The translations under genes were made by a program, and so were the position numbers. Positions 1 through 6,530 of a DNA stretch of 8,641 nucleotides are shown here, in pieces. The stretch spans positions 1 through 8,641 of the forward strand of contig DATMYQ010000146.1 of the NCBI GenBank assembly GCA_035560935.1, in the 5' to 3' direction. Under the pieces are notes generated by a model. It ran no database searches and had not been told where the DNA came from. It saw only the letters and a program-made list of their open reading frames with translations. Each line of letters starts with the position of its first letter. The first letter of the stretch is position 1. Origin of the DNA: DATMYQ01 sp035560935. GTDB taxonomy: Bacteria; Bacillota; Negativicutes; Sporomusales; Sporomusaceae.

Positions 1-4
1 CATA

Positions 5-33
5 TTGACAGTATAAGAATCCGTTTCTATAAT
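5..33 (+). promoter_or_regulatory. Consensus sigma-A/sigma-70 promoter of the glutamate synthase operon
   Basis: TTGACA at 5-10 and TATAAT at 28-33 are both perfect hexamers separated by exactly 17 nt. Transcription is expected to start about 7 nt after the -10, near 40-41, giving a leader of roughly 290 nt before the first gene at 329. A promoter this strong in front of a transcription terminator fits control by attenuation rather than by promoter strength. The start site is inferred from spacing only. Confidence 0.9.
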
Positions 34-42
34 GAATATACA

Positions 43-73
43 ACACCAATCCGTACACAATGGTGTCGTACGG
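43..73 (+). other. Interleaved inverted repeats at the 5' end of the leader RNA (possible pseudoknot or alternative hairpins)
   Basis: ACACCA (43-48) is complementary to TGGTGT (61-66), and CCGTAC (51-56) is complementary to GTACGG (68-73). The order is A-B-A'-B', so the two perfect 6-bp helices either form an H-type pseudoknot or are mutually exclusive hairpins. The linkers are 2 nt (49-50), 4 nt (57-60) and 1 nt (67). The single-nucleotide last linker is sterically tight for crossing a 6-bp helix, so a switch between two hairpins is at least as likely. The element would be the first structure of the transcript, directly upstream of the ykkC-type aptamer. I do not recognise it as a known RNA family; it could also simply be a 5'-stabilising structure. 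Confidence 0.45.
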
Positions 74-88
74 TTGCACAGATGTGTT

Positions 89-199
89 TTGGGAGCGTGC
101 CTAGGGTTCCGCGCGTTACTGCGGGCTGGTCCAAGGGGCACAAGTGCAACAATGTCCGCACTACACCGGAGGTAAAAAAGACCTGACGGCAAGTCCCGG
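89..199 (+). promoter_or_regulatory. ykkC-family riboswitch aptamer, probably ppGpp-binding (subtype 2a)
   Basis: The conserved blocks of the family are present in order: CTAGGGTTCCGC (101-112), CTGGTCCAAG (126-135), CACCGGAGG (164-172), an A-rich loop and GACGGCAAG (185-193). Supporting helices are P1 TTGGGA/TCCCGG (89-94/194-199), GTGCC/GGCAC (97-101/137-141), CCGC/GCGG (109-112/121-124), AGTGC/GCACT (143-147/158-162) and AGGT/ACCT (170-173/181-184). The layout matches, from memory, the PRPP riboswitch of Thermoanaerobacter mathranii almost block for block. At the base I recall as deciding PRPP (G) versus ppGpp (A), this RNA has A186. A glutamate synthase operon is also a target I recall for the ppGpp class. 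Family membership is near certain; the ligand is inferred, with PRPP and the remaining ykkC subtypes as alternatives. Confidence 0.88.
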
Positions 200-237
200 G
201 ATTCCCTGACGGACTTTGCTTCGGGTTTTTACTTTTT
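181..237 (+). terminator. Riboswitch expression platform: regulated intrinsic terminator
   Basis: Bases 181-196 can pair with 211-226 in a stem of about 15 bp, interrupted only by single bulges at C187 and T217. A small GGG-ATT-CCC hairpin (198-206) fits in the loop, and T-rich sequence (226-230 and 233-237) follows. The left strand takes up the 3' half of the AGGT/ACCT helix, the presumed specificity base A186 and the 3' strand of P1. Aptamer and terminator therefore cannot coexist, and ligand binding should prevent termination and switch the operon on. A shorter alternative stem, CCCGGG (195-200) with TTCGGG (220-225), has the same effect. This agrees with ppGpp riboswitches acting as ON switches when amino acids are scarce. 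Confidence 0.82.
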
Positions 238-328
238 GATTGGCGTAAGGGGTTTGTCCCGCCGGTACGCCGGTCTTCGGTGTGGTCGCGGACCTGTTCC
301 GCATTTTGTAGATGAAGGTGGAGTGAGT
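238..328 (+). other. Leader segment between the riboswitch terminator and the first start codon
   Basis: This stretch is transcribed only after read-through. It contains two compact hairpins: ACGCCG/CGGTGT (267-272/278-283, one G-T pair, 5-nt loop) and GCGGA/TCCGC (288-292/298-302, 5-nt loop). They are followed by the ribosome binding site AAGGTGG (315-321). The hairpins leave the ribosome binding site free. The reading frame of the downstream gene is open back to 236, but I treat this segment as untranslated because the amidotransferase needs its cysteine directly after the initiator methionine. Confidence 0.5.
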
Positions 329-1435
329 ATGTGTAGAATTGGCGCGATTAAGAGTAAAACGCCGTTTCATCCGTCCCAGGCCCTGTACCTGATGCTGCCG
401 CAGCAGGAAGGCCACGATAACTCAGGTTTTGCCATGGTGATGCAGGACCTGTACGGTATTTTTGAAAAACATAAGGACAAGCCCCTTTTGTCGCTGGCCT
501 GTACGCAAAAAGGAGCCGCGTTGGTGGAAAATTATATGGAAACCAACAACTATCGGCCCGCTTTTGAGTGGATTCCCCGCGGCAACCGTAAACCCGGTCT
601 GGATATCAAGGCGATGCCCTACTATATTTTCCGGGCGTACGATTATCCGGAGCATTATGAGAATGCGGAACAGTCGGTAAAGGAAGACCTGCTGCTGGAC
701 ACCCGGCTGGCGTTGCGTGATCTGCTGGAGCAAGAAGGAGAAGGCTATGTATATTCCTTCTGGCCCGATGTGCTGACACTGAAAGAAATTGGCGATCCCC
801 GTGATATTGCCACCTATTTCCGCCTCTGGGACAATGGCGGCGATCTGATGGCCAAGAATGTGGTGGTCCAATGCCGGCAAAACACTAATTATGACATCGT
901 CCGGTATGCCGCACACCCCTTTTTCCTCCAGGGATACACCCTGTGCGCCAACGGCGAAAATACCTTCTATACAAAGAATAAGGAGTACCAGCGGTCACTG
1001 CACCGGGGGTATATCGGTTTTGAGTCCGACTCGCAGAATTTCCTGTACACGCTGCATTATGTGCTGCATGAACTGCAGTGGCCGATTAAATATTATAAGC
1101 ACGTAATTACGCCGCTGCCCTTCCATGAACTGGCCAGCCGCCCTGATCAGAAGGAGCTGATGGCTATCCGTCAGTCGCTGGGACATCTGGAAATCAACGG
1201 ACCGAACACCATTATTGCGATGTTGCCGGATAACTGCATGATCAGCTGTTGCGATTCGAAAAAACTGCGGCCGGTGGTCATCGGCGGTGATGAAAATACC
1301 ATCGCCATCTCTTCGGAAGTTTGCGGCCTGAATATTGTGGTGCCCAACCGCGATCCGGAAAAGGATATCTATCCGAATGAACGGGAAGTGGTGGTCATCA
1401 CCGATGATCTGGAGGTGCAGCGATGGAAACAGTAA
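329..1435 (+). CDS. Stand-alone class II glutamine amidotransferase subunit of glutamate synthase (GltS domain 1 type)
   Basis: The 368-residue protein should hydrolyse glutamine to glutamate and ammonia and pass the ammonia to the synthase subunit encoded next. It begins Met-Cys-Arg-Ile-Gly, so Cys2 becomes the N-terminal nucleophile after methionine removal, the hallmark of Ntn-type (class II) amidotransferases. Other family landmarks are GHDNSGFAM (28-36), an Asn-Gly-Glu oxyanion-type motif (208-210), FESDS (231-235) and the ISSEV segment near the C-terminus (328-331 onward). No synthase, FMN or Fe-S domain is attached, whereas in proteobacterial GltB this domain is fused to the rest. The ATG at 329 is preferred over in-frame starts back to 236, because a longer N-terminus would bury the catalytic cysteine and because AAGGTGG lies 7 nt upstream. 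The gene is first in the riboswitch operon and overlaps the next by 13 nt, suggesting translational coupling. The protein is cytoplasmic, with no signal peptide. Confidence 0.88.
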   Translation: MCRIGAIKSKTPFHPSQALYLMLPQQEGHDNSGFAMVMQDLYGIFEKHKDKPLLSLACTQKGAALVENYMETNNYRPAFEWIPRGNRKPGLDIKAMPYYIFRAYDYPEHYENAEQSVKEDLLLDTRLALRDLLEQEGEGYVYSFWPDVLTLKEIGDPRDIATYFRLWDNGGDLMAKNVVVQCRQNTNYDIVRYAAHPFFLQGYTLCANGENTFYTKNKEYQRSLHRGYIGFESDSQNFLYTLHYVLHELQWPIKYYKHVITPLPFHELASRPDQKELMAIRQSLGHLEINGPNTIIAMLPDNCMISCCDSKKLRPVVIGGDENTIAISSEVCGLNIVVPNRDPEKDIYPNEREVVVITDDLEVQRWKQ

Positions 1436-3063
1436 AAATGACCCAGGATGTGACGGTCAATGATCTGTCCTGGAAAATCCAATATACTCCGGAACGCTGT
1501 ACCATGTGCGGCAGTTGTGTGTCCGTCTGTAGTTTCGGTGCCATTGAAGCGGTAATGGAACGGCGTTCGGTGACCGTATCCGCCGCGCATCAGCCGGAAC
1601 CGGCCCAGCAGCATATGGCGGTACCGGTGATCAAACAGCGGGAGGGCGTTGCCCAGGCCTGCGTTGGCTGCGGCATGTGCGAAAAAGTTTGTCCGAATCA
1701 GGCCATCCGGCCGCAACGGAACCCGGATTCCCGCTTTAACCTGGTGGCAAGGGCCGGTGGCTCGCCGATCAAGCGGGGCGGCCGCAACAATCTATTGGCG
1801 AATGACCGGACGCTGGACAAAATCATCGTCGGCCGCATTTCGCAAATGACCGACCCGGCGTTGGATTCGGAACGGCATACTTTTGACATTCTGGCTCCGT
1901 TTGGCCGGGTATTGCTGCCGAAAGAGCTGCCGCTGAAAGTTACCGGCGGCAACTTAAGCCTCGATAGCCATACACCGCCGGTCAACTGGATCTATCCGAT
2001 TATTTTCAGCGACATGTCGGTGGGCGCGTTGTCGACCCGGGCCTGGGAAGCCATTGCCCTGGCCACCGCCTACCTGAACGAAAAACATAACATGCCGATC
2101 CGGATGTGTTCCGGTGAGGGAGGTATGCCGGTGAAGCTGATGGAGTCGGAATACTTAAAGTACACTATCATTCAGATTGCTTCCGGCCATTTCGGCTGGA
2201 ACCGGATCATCAAAGCGATGCCGCGGATGAAAACAGATCCGGCCGGCATTCTGATCAAAATTGGTCAGGGCGCCAAGCCGGGCGACGGCGGTTTGCTGCC
2301 GGCGGCCAAGGTGGCCGAGCATATCCAGGCGATTCGCGGCGTGCCCAAGGCCGACCTTTTGTCGCCGCCGAACCATCAGGGACTGTATTCGATTGAAGAA
2401 TCGGTGCAGAAGATGTTTCTGTCCATGAATGCCGCGTTCAAATTCCGGGTACCGGTGGCGATCAAATGCGCCGCTTCCGCCACCTCGGTTTCCGTATACA
2501 ACAATCTGCTGCGGGATCCGTACCGTATCTGCGGCGGCTTTTTCCTGGACGGCATCCAGGGTGGCACCGGTGCCGCCAATGAAGTGTCCCTGGATCATAC
2601 CGGTCATCCGGTAGTGTCCAAAACCCGTGAATGTTACCTGGCAGCGGTCAAACAGGGCCGTCAGGGCCAGATTCCCCTTTGGGCCGGCGGCGGTCTGGGG
2701 CTGACCGGTAACGCGGCGGCCGATGCGTTTAAAATGATTTGCATGGGCGCCAACGGCGTGTTTATCGGTAAAATTCTGATTCAACTCTGTGGGTGTATCG
2801 GCAATGAACAGGGCCGCTGCAATGCCTGCAACACCGGCAAGTGCCCGACCGGCATTTGCACCCAGGATCCCCGGCTGGTAAAACGCCTGGATATGGATCG
2901 GGCGGCCCAGAATATCGTCGACTATATGCTGGCGCTGGACGGGGAAATGCGAAAAATGATGGCTCCTATCGGCAACAGTTCGCTGCCGGTGGGCCGTTCC
3001 GACGCGTTGGTTACCACCGACCCGGCGATTGCGGAAAAACTGGCGATTCAATACGTTTGCTAG
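1423..3063 (+). CDS. gltB: Glutamate synthase FMN/Fe-S core subunit with N-terminal 2[4Fe-4S] ferredoxin module
   Basis: The 546-residue protein is the central catalytic subunit, which makes glutamate from 2-oxoglutarate and ammonia at an FMN site. Residues 20-100 form a bacterial ferredoxin-like module with two Cys-x2-Cys-x2-Cys-x3-Cys motifs (C26/C29/C32/C36 and C80/C83/C86/C90). Residues 150-500 are the TIM-barrel synthase domain, with GQGAKPGDGGLLP (281-293), SPPNHQGLYSIEE (314-326), DGIQGGTGA (376-384) and a glycine-rich FMN-phosphate region (422-449). A cysteine cluster with C458, C466, C469 and C474 before Pro-Thr-Gly-Ile-Cys-Thr-Gln corresponds to the 3Fe-4S site of GltB, though the spacing differs from the classical C-x5-C-x4-C. 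The amidotransferase and GXGXG domains are absent and encoded by the flanking genes, the split 'archaeal-type' arrangement. The start at 1423 has GGAGGT (1411-1416) 6 nt upstream, and the gene overlaps the previous one by 13 nt. Confidence 0.92.
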   Translation: METVKMTQDVTVNDLSWKIQYTPERCTMCGSCVSVCSFGAIEAVMERRSVTVSAAHQPEPAQQHMAVPVIKQREGVAQACVGCGMCEKVCPNQAIRPQRNPDSRFNLVARAGGSPIKRGGRNNLLANDRTLDKIIVGRISQMTDPALDSERHTFDILAPFGRVLLPKELPLKVTGGNLSLDSHTPPVNWIYPIIFSDMSVGALSTRAWEAIALATAYLNEKHNMPIRMCSGEGGMPVKLMESEYLKYTIIQIASGHFGWNRIIKAMPRMKTDPAGILIKIGQGAKPGDGGLLPAAKVAEHIQAIRGVPKADLLSPPNHQGLYSIEESVQKMFLSMNAAFKFRVPVAIKCAASATSVSVYNNLLRDPYRICGGFFLDGIQGGTGAANEVSLDHTGHPVVSKTRECYLAAVKQGRQGQIPLWAGGGLGLTGNAAADAFKMICMGANGVFIGKILIQLCGCIGNEQGRCNACNTGKCPTGICTQDPRLVKRLDMDRAAQNIVDYMLALDGEMRKMMAPIGNSSLPVGRSDALVTTDPAIAEKLAIQYVC

Positions 3064-3075
3064 GAGGTGTACGGC

Positions 3076-5391
3076 ATGTTTACGATTAATACCATTGACG
3101 GCAACCAGCGGATGTCCACGCAGGACCTGCTGGAGGCGATTAATTCGGCGCTGGCAGGCGGTGAAACCGAATTTCACATTGAAGCTTCCGGTCAGCATGA
3201 CATCGGCGGTCCTCTCTGGCATCCGGAAGGAAAGTCGCTGAAATTTACCGTAAAGAACCCGGGGCAACGGGTAGGCTCCATGTGTCTGGAAGGCACGGAA
3301 ATCGTCGTGGAAGGCAGTGCGCCGGCGGACGTAGGCTGGCTTAACGCTGGTGGCCGGATCATTGTGAAAGGCGACGGCGGCGATACCACATCCCATTGCG
3401 CCGCTTCCGGGACCATTTACGTCGGCGGCCGGGCGGGAACCCGTTCCGGTTCGCTGATGAAACACGATCCGTTATATGATCCGCCGGAATTTTGGGTGTT
3501 GAAAAACTGCGGCAGTTTCTCTTTTGAATTTATGTCCGGCGGTATTGCCGTGGTTTGCGGTTACGACAGCGAGGCGTTCGAGTCGGTGCTCGGCGACCGC
3601 TCCTGTACCGGCATGGTCGGCGGTTTGCTTTACTTCCGGGGTGTTGCCAGGGGAATATCGGCCAAAGACACCAAGATTCAACCGCTGGCGACGGCGGATA
3701 TTGCCTATCTGGAAAGTAAGATGGATGATTTCCTCGCTTCCGTGGGCCGGCCGGAACTGAAGGCGCAGCTGAGTAACTGGAACGAATGGCAGAAAGCGGT
3801 GCCGCTGACTTATGACGAGCGGCCGAAAAAAGCCAATACCAACGTATTTTCCTTCCGTAACGGCAACTGGATCGAAGGCGGCCTGTTCGGCGATGTCTGT
3901 AACGATGATTATGCCGTGATTGGTCTGGTCACCACCGGCAAATACCGGCGGCGGGTCCCGGTATGGGAAAATGCCCGCTACAGCGCCCCCTGCGAATTCA
4001 ATTGCACGGCGTCCATCCCCTCCCAGCAGCGGTTTAATCTGTTGCGGGACGGAAAAATTGATGAAGCGTATAAACTGATTCTGGATTATACTCCGTTTCC
4101 CGGCTCCGTCTGCGGTGCTGTCTGCCCCAACCTGTGCATGGATGAGTGTACCCGGGGCAACATTGACATCTCCGCCCAGATCGGCCGCCTGGGCACCTAT
4201 TCTGTGGATGTGACGCTGCCGCAGCCGGCGAAAAAGACTGGTAAAAAAGTGGCGGTCATTGGTGGCGGTGCTGCCGGTTTGACCTCGGCCTGGCAGTTGG
4301 CCCGGCTGGGACATCAGGTCACTGTATTTGAAGCCGATGCCAAAGCCGGCGGCAAAATGGAACAGGTCATTCCGCGTTCCCGGCTGCCGCAGGAACGGCT
4401 GGTGAAAGAGATCAACCGGGTGGTGGCGATGGGCGTGGAAATCAAAACCGGCAGTCCGGTGGACAAGGGCCGGTTTGAGGAAATCCGCAAAGGCCATGAT
4501 GCGGTGGTGGTAGCCACCGGTTCTCACAACACCCGCCTGTTGCCGTTGCCCGGCAAAGAGCGTCTGGTGAAGGGACTGGACTTTTTAAAAGCGATTAACC
4601 GCGGCGAGAAACCGGGCATCGGCAAAAACGTCATCGTCATCGGCTGCGGCAACTCCGGCATGGATGTGGCGGTGGGTGCCTACGGCCTGGGGGCCCAGCA
4701 GGTGACCTGCATTGACGTGCAGAAGCCGGCCGCCTTTGAAGAGGAAATCCGTCACGTGAAAAAACTGGGCGGCGAAATTATCTGGCCGGTATTCAGTAAA
4801 GAATTTACTGCCGACGGGATCGTGACCACCAATGGCGACAAGATTAAAGGAGATACCATTATTATCGCCATCGGTGAATCGCCGGAGCTGGATTTCTTGC
4901 CGGCCGATGTACTGATCGAGCGGGGATGCCTGAAACCCGGCGATGATTTTCGGATTGCCCCCGGTGTGTTCACCGCCGGCGACACCATCCGACCCGGACG
5001 CCTGGTGGACGCTATCGGTGCCGGACGGCAGGCGGCGCTGGCCGCGGATGCCTACCTGAACGACAGTGAATATCAGCCGGAGCAAAAACAAAAAATCCCG
5101 GCCGGACGGATCAGTACGGCGTACTTCAAAAAATGCCACACCTGCGATCTGCCGGCGGCCAATGAGGATCATAGCCGCTGCATCAGCTGTGGTACCTGCC
5201 GGGATTGTCAGATGTGCCTGAAATCCTGCCCGGAGAACGCCATTCACCGGGAAGAACTGGCCGACGGCGGTTTTCAGTATGTATCGGACGGGGAACGCTG
5301 CATCGGTTGCGGTATCTGCAGCGGCGTTTGCCCCTGCGGGATTTGGACGCTGACTGAAAATGCGGAACAGCTGAATATGTACAAAGTTTAA
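3076..5391 (+). CDS. gltD: Fusion protein: glutamate synthase GXGXG domain + GltD-like FAD/NAD(P) oxidoreductase + C-terminal ferredoxin
   Basis: This 771-residue protein joins three modules. Residues 1-210 are a right-handed beta-helix GXGXG domain (repeating Gly-rich strands, for example at 67-100 and 154-185), normally the C-terminal part of GltB. Residues 300-665 resemble the GltD small subunit: an N-terminal Fe-S segment (C306, C310, C346, C350, C354, C358), an FAD dinucleotide fold with GGGAAG (396-401), an NAD(P) fold with GCGNSG (523-528), and the FAD-closing TAGD (633-636). Residues 687-754 form a cysteine-rich tail with two ferredoxin motifs (C708/C711/C714/C718 and C742/C745/C748/C752), preceded by CxxC-x11-CxxC (687-705). 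It should bring electrons from NAD(P)H or ferredoxin to the FMN subunit while supplying that subunit's missing beta-helix. The ATG at 3076 is chosen over the GTG at 3067, which lies inside the AGGAGG box (3062-3067). The box itself overlaps the stop codon of the preceding gene. Confidence 0.9.
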   Translation: MFTINTIDGNQRMSTQDLLEAINSALAGGETEFHIEASGQHDIGGPLWHPEGKSLKFTVKNPGQRVGSMCLEGTEIVVEGSAPADVGWLNAGGRIIVKGDGGDTTSHCAASGTIYVGGRAGTRSGSLMKHDPLYDPPEFWVLKNCGSFSFEFMSGGIAVVCGYDSEAFESVLGDRSCTGMVGGLLYFRGVARGISAKDTKIQPLATADIAYLESKMDDFLASVGRPELKAQLSNWNEWQKAVPLTYDERPKKANTNVFSFRNGNWIEGGLFGDVCNDDYAVIGLVTTGKYRRRVPVWENARYSAPCEFNCTASIPSQQRFNLLRDGKIDEAYKLILDYTPFPGSVCGAVCPNLCMDECTRGNIDISAQIGRLGTYSVDVTLPQPAKKTGKKVAVIGGGAAGLTSAWQLARLGHQVTVFEADAKAGGKMEQVIPRSRLPQERLVKEINRVVAMGVEIKTGSPVDKGRFEEIRKGHDAVVVATGSHNTRLLPLPGKERLVKGLDFLKAINRGEKPGIGKNVIVIGCGNSGMDVAVGAYGLGAQQVTCIDVQKPAAFEEEIRHVKKLGGEIIWPVFSKEFTADGIVTTNGDKIKGDTIIIAIGESPELDFLPADVLIERGCLKPGDDFRIAPGVFTAGDTIRPGRLVDAIGAGRQAALAADAYLNDSEYQPEQKQKIPAGRISTAYFKKCHTCDLPAANEDHSRCISCGTCRDCQMCLKSCPENAIHREELADGGFQYVSDGERCIGCGICSGVCPCGIWTLTENAEQLNMYKV

Positions 5392-5406
5392 TTGACGACT
5401 CTTCCG

Positions 5407-5449
5407 ACCCGCCGCATCAGCTTCAGCTGAAACGGCGGGTTGCTTTTTG
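5407..5449 (+). terminator. Intrinsic terminator of the glutamate synthase operon
   Basis: ACCCGCCG (5407-5414) pairs perfectly with CGGCGGGT (5433-5440). An inner stem CAGC/GCTG (5418-5421/5426-5429) has a TTCA loop, separated from the outer stem by a symmetric 3-by-3 internal loop. A T-run at 5443-5448 follows closely. The hairpin starts 16 nt after the stop codon at 5391 and separates the synthase operon from the STAS genes. Confidence 0.9.
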
Positions 5450-5568
5450 CCCGCAAACAAATCAGAGTATCGAATCTTTGTATTTACCGGATGACTAAGG
5501 AAAAAGGAAACCGGGGCGGTGACAGAGAATAAGAAAAACATCGAAAGGAAAGGAAGCGAGGGTTGCCC

Positions 5569-6120
5569 ATGGAAATCAAGCTGATTGGAAATGTTCGGGT
5601 GGCCGTGTTCCCACCGCGGGTGGAGGCAGCAGCCGCAGAGGAGATAAAAGAGGCGTTATTGACGATCGTCGCCACGGGCGGCCAGAAAATTCTCTGCGAT
5701 TTCTCCCGGACAGAAGTGGTGGCCCCGGCAGGATTGAAGGCGATTGTTGCGGCATTGCACCGGATTCATCAGGCCGGCGGACAAATGGCGTTTAGTATGA
5801 TGAAGCCGGACGTGCGGGAACTGTTTAACGAAGCCGGCCTGTCACAAATCTTCCGCTATTATGATGATGAGGAAGCTTTGAAAGTAACGGTGCTAAAAGA
5901 ATTGGCCGCCCATTTTGCTCATTACACCGATTTGCATGGTGTTTTGCTGCAGCGGTATGGTGAAAAACTGACAGTGGAAATCTACCTGGAGTTTGATAAA
6001 AACCAATTAATGGGTCAGGTACAAAAGCATCTTGACACCATTCGTGCTGCTTTGACGGAGAAACTGGCTGTAGACCGGGTTTTAATTATTCCGGCCGCCC
6101 AGCCGGTGGAAGGCGCTTAG
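5569..6120 (+). CDS. STAS-domain protein with C-terminal domain resembling the CDF transporter cytoplasmic (ZT_dimer) domain
   Basis: The 183-residue protein has an N-terminal STAS domain (about 1-105), the fold of anti-sigma factor antagonists such as SpoIIAA and RsbV. The segment LCDFSRTEVVAPAGL (42-56) and the following AGGQ helix-strand unit are typical. Where SpoIIAA has Asp-Ser58-Ser-Gly, this protein has Ala-Pro53-Ala-Gly, so the usual phosphorylation site is missing and any switching would have to work differently. Residues 118-176 (Leu-His-Gly, Arg-Tyr-Gly-Glu-Lys, alternating strand to Leu-Glu-Phe-Asp, a helix, then a final Val-Leu-Ile-Ile-Pro strand) look like the ferredoxin-like C-terminal domain of cation diffusion facilitators. 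No membrane segment is present. The ATG at 5569 fits GAGGG (5558-5562) at 6 nt; an in-frame TTG at 5563 would add only two residues. The STAS call is firm, the C-terminal assignment is pattern recognition, and the partner is unknown. Confidence 0.8.
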   Translation: MEIKLIGNVRVAVFPPRVEAAAAEEIKEALLTIVATGGQKILCDFSRTEVVAPAGLKAIVAALHRIHQAGGQMAFSMMKPDVRELFNEAGLSQIFRYYDDEEALKVTVLKELAAHFAHYTDLHGVLLQRYGEKLTVEIYLEFDKNQLMGQVQKHLDTIRAALTEKLAVDRVLIIPAAQPVEGA

Positions 6121-6188
6121 CGCTTGCTATCAGGAGATAATAAAACTGACACAGTAAAAGTGGATGCAGGGAATGAAGGAGGAACGTT

Positions 6189-6518
6189 GTGGAAAGCAAG
6201 AGGCTGGGCGCTGTCTGTGTGTTGCAAATTCTAACAAAGGTGGATGGGAACTCTTCCCGGGAGGTAGAGGTGGAAATTAGCCGGATATGGGAGGAAGGTA
6301 ACCGGAAGCTGATTTGTGATTTGAGCCAGACCGAATATATTTCCAGTGCCGGACTAAGAGTTTTTTTATCGGCACTGAAACGGAGTCAAAAAGCTGGTGG
6401 GCAGATGATTCTCTGTGGGCTGAAACCCGGAATCCTGGAAATTTTTAATATGGCTGGATTTACCGGACTGTTTCAGATCTGTGAACGGGAAGGAGATGCC
6501 TTCCGGCGCTTCGAGTAG
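6189..6518 (+). CDS. Single-domain STAS protein (anti-sigma factor antagonist-like)
   Basis: The 109-residue protein is one complete STAS domain. Its core LICDLSQTEYISSAGLRVFL (41-60) is the family signature; Ser53 aligns with the phosphorylated Ser58 of SpoIIAA. The AGGQ turn (69-72) and the downstream FNMAGFTGLF segment (86-95) complete the fold. Such proteins normally bind an anti-sigma factor or serine kinase when unphosphorylated and are released on phosphorylation, but no kinase, phosphatase or sigma factor is encoded here. The start is a GTG at 6189, supported by AAGGAGG (6176-6182) 6 nt upstream. The gene lies 68 nt after the larger STAS gene and 12 nt before the hydrolase gene, so it is very probably co-transcribed. 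Compared with its neighbour it keeps the phospho-acceptor serine, so the two may be an active and an inert partner. Confidence 0.88.
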   Translation: MESKRLGAVCVLQILTKVDGNSSREVEVEISRIWEEGNRKLICDLSQTEYISSAGLRVFLSALKRSQKAGGQMILCGLKPGILEIFNMAGFTGLFQICEREGDAFRRFE

Positions 6519-6530
6519 GGAGGAAGCAGC

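Noticed and set aside
89..199. Guanidine-I (subtype 1) reading of the ykkC aptamer
   Set aside because: The blocks CTGGTCCAAG, CACCGGAGG and GACGGCAAG fit the PRPP/ppGpp pattern better, and the operon has no guanidine transporter or carboxylase gene.
236..328. N-terminal extension of the amidotransferase in the open frame upstream of 329
   Set aside because: It would move the catalytic Cys2 inside the chain, overlaps the regulatory leader and lacks a good ribosome binding site. The ATG at 329 has one.
161..415. Minus-strand open frame across the riboswitch and the start of gene 1
   Set aside because: It lies opposite the structured leader RNA, has no recognisable domain and no ribosome binding site, and the leader explains the sequence.
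2155..5541. Three long minus-strand open frames (2155-3465, 3472-4527, 4585-5541) in one frame opposite the synthase genes
   Set aside because: Their near-continuity reflects the codon usage of the GC-rich sense genes, which share one frame. The predicted proteins are compositionally odd (rich in His, Arg, Gly) and show no domains.
5450..5568. Search for a promoter ahead of the first STAS gene
   Set aside because: I found no -35/-10 pair with reasonable match and spacing. The promoter may be weak or use an alternative sigma factor, so none is annotated.
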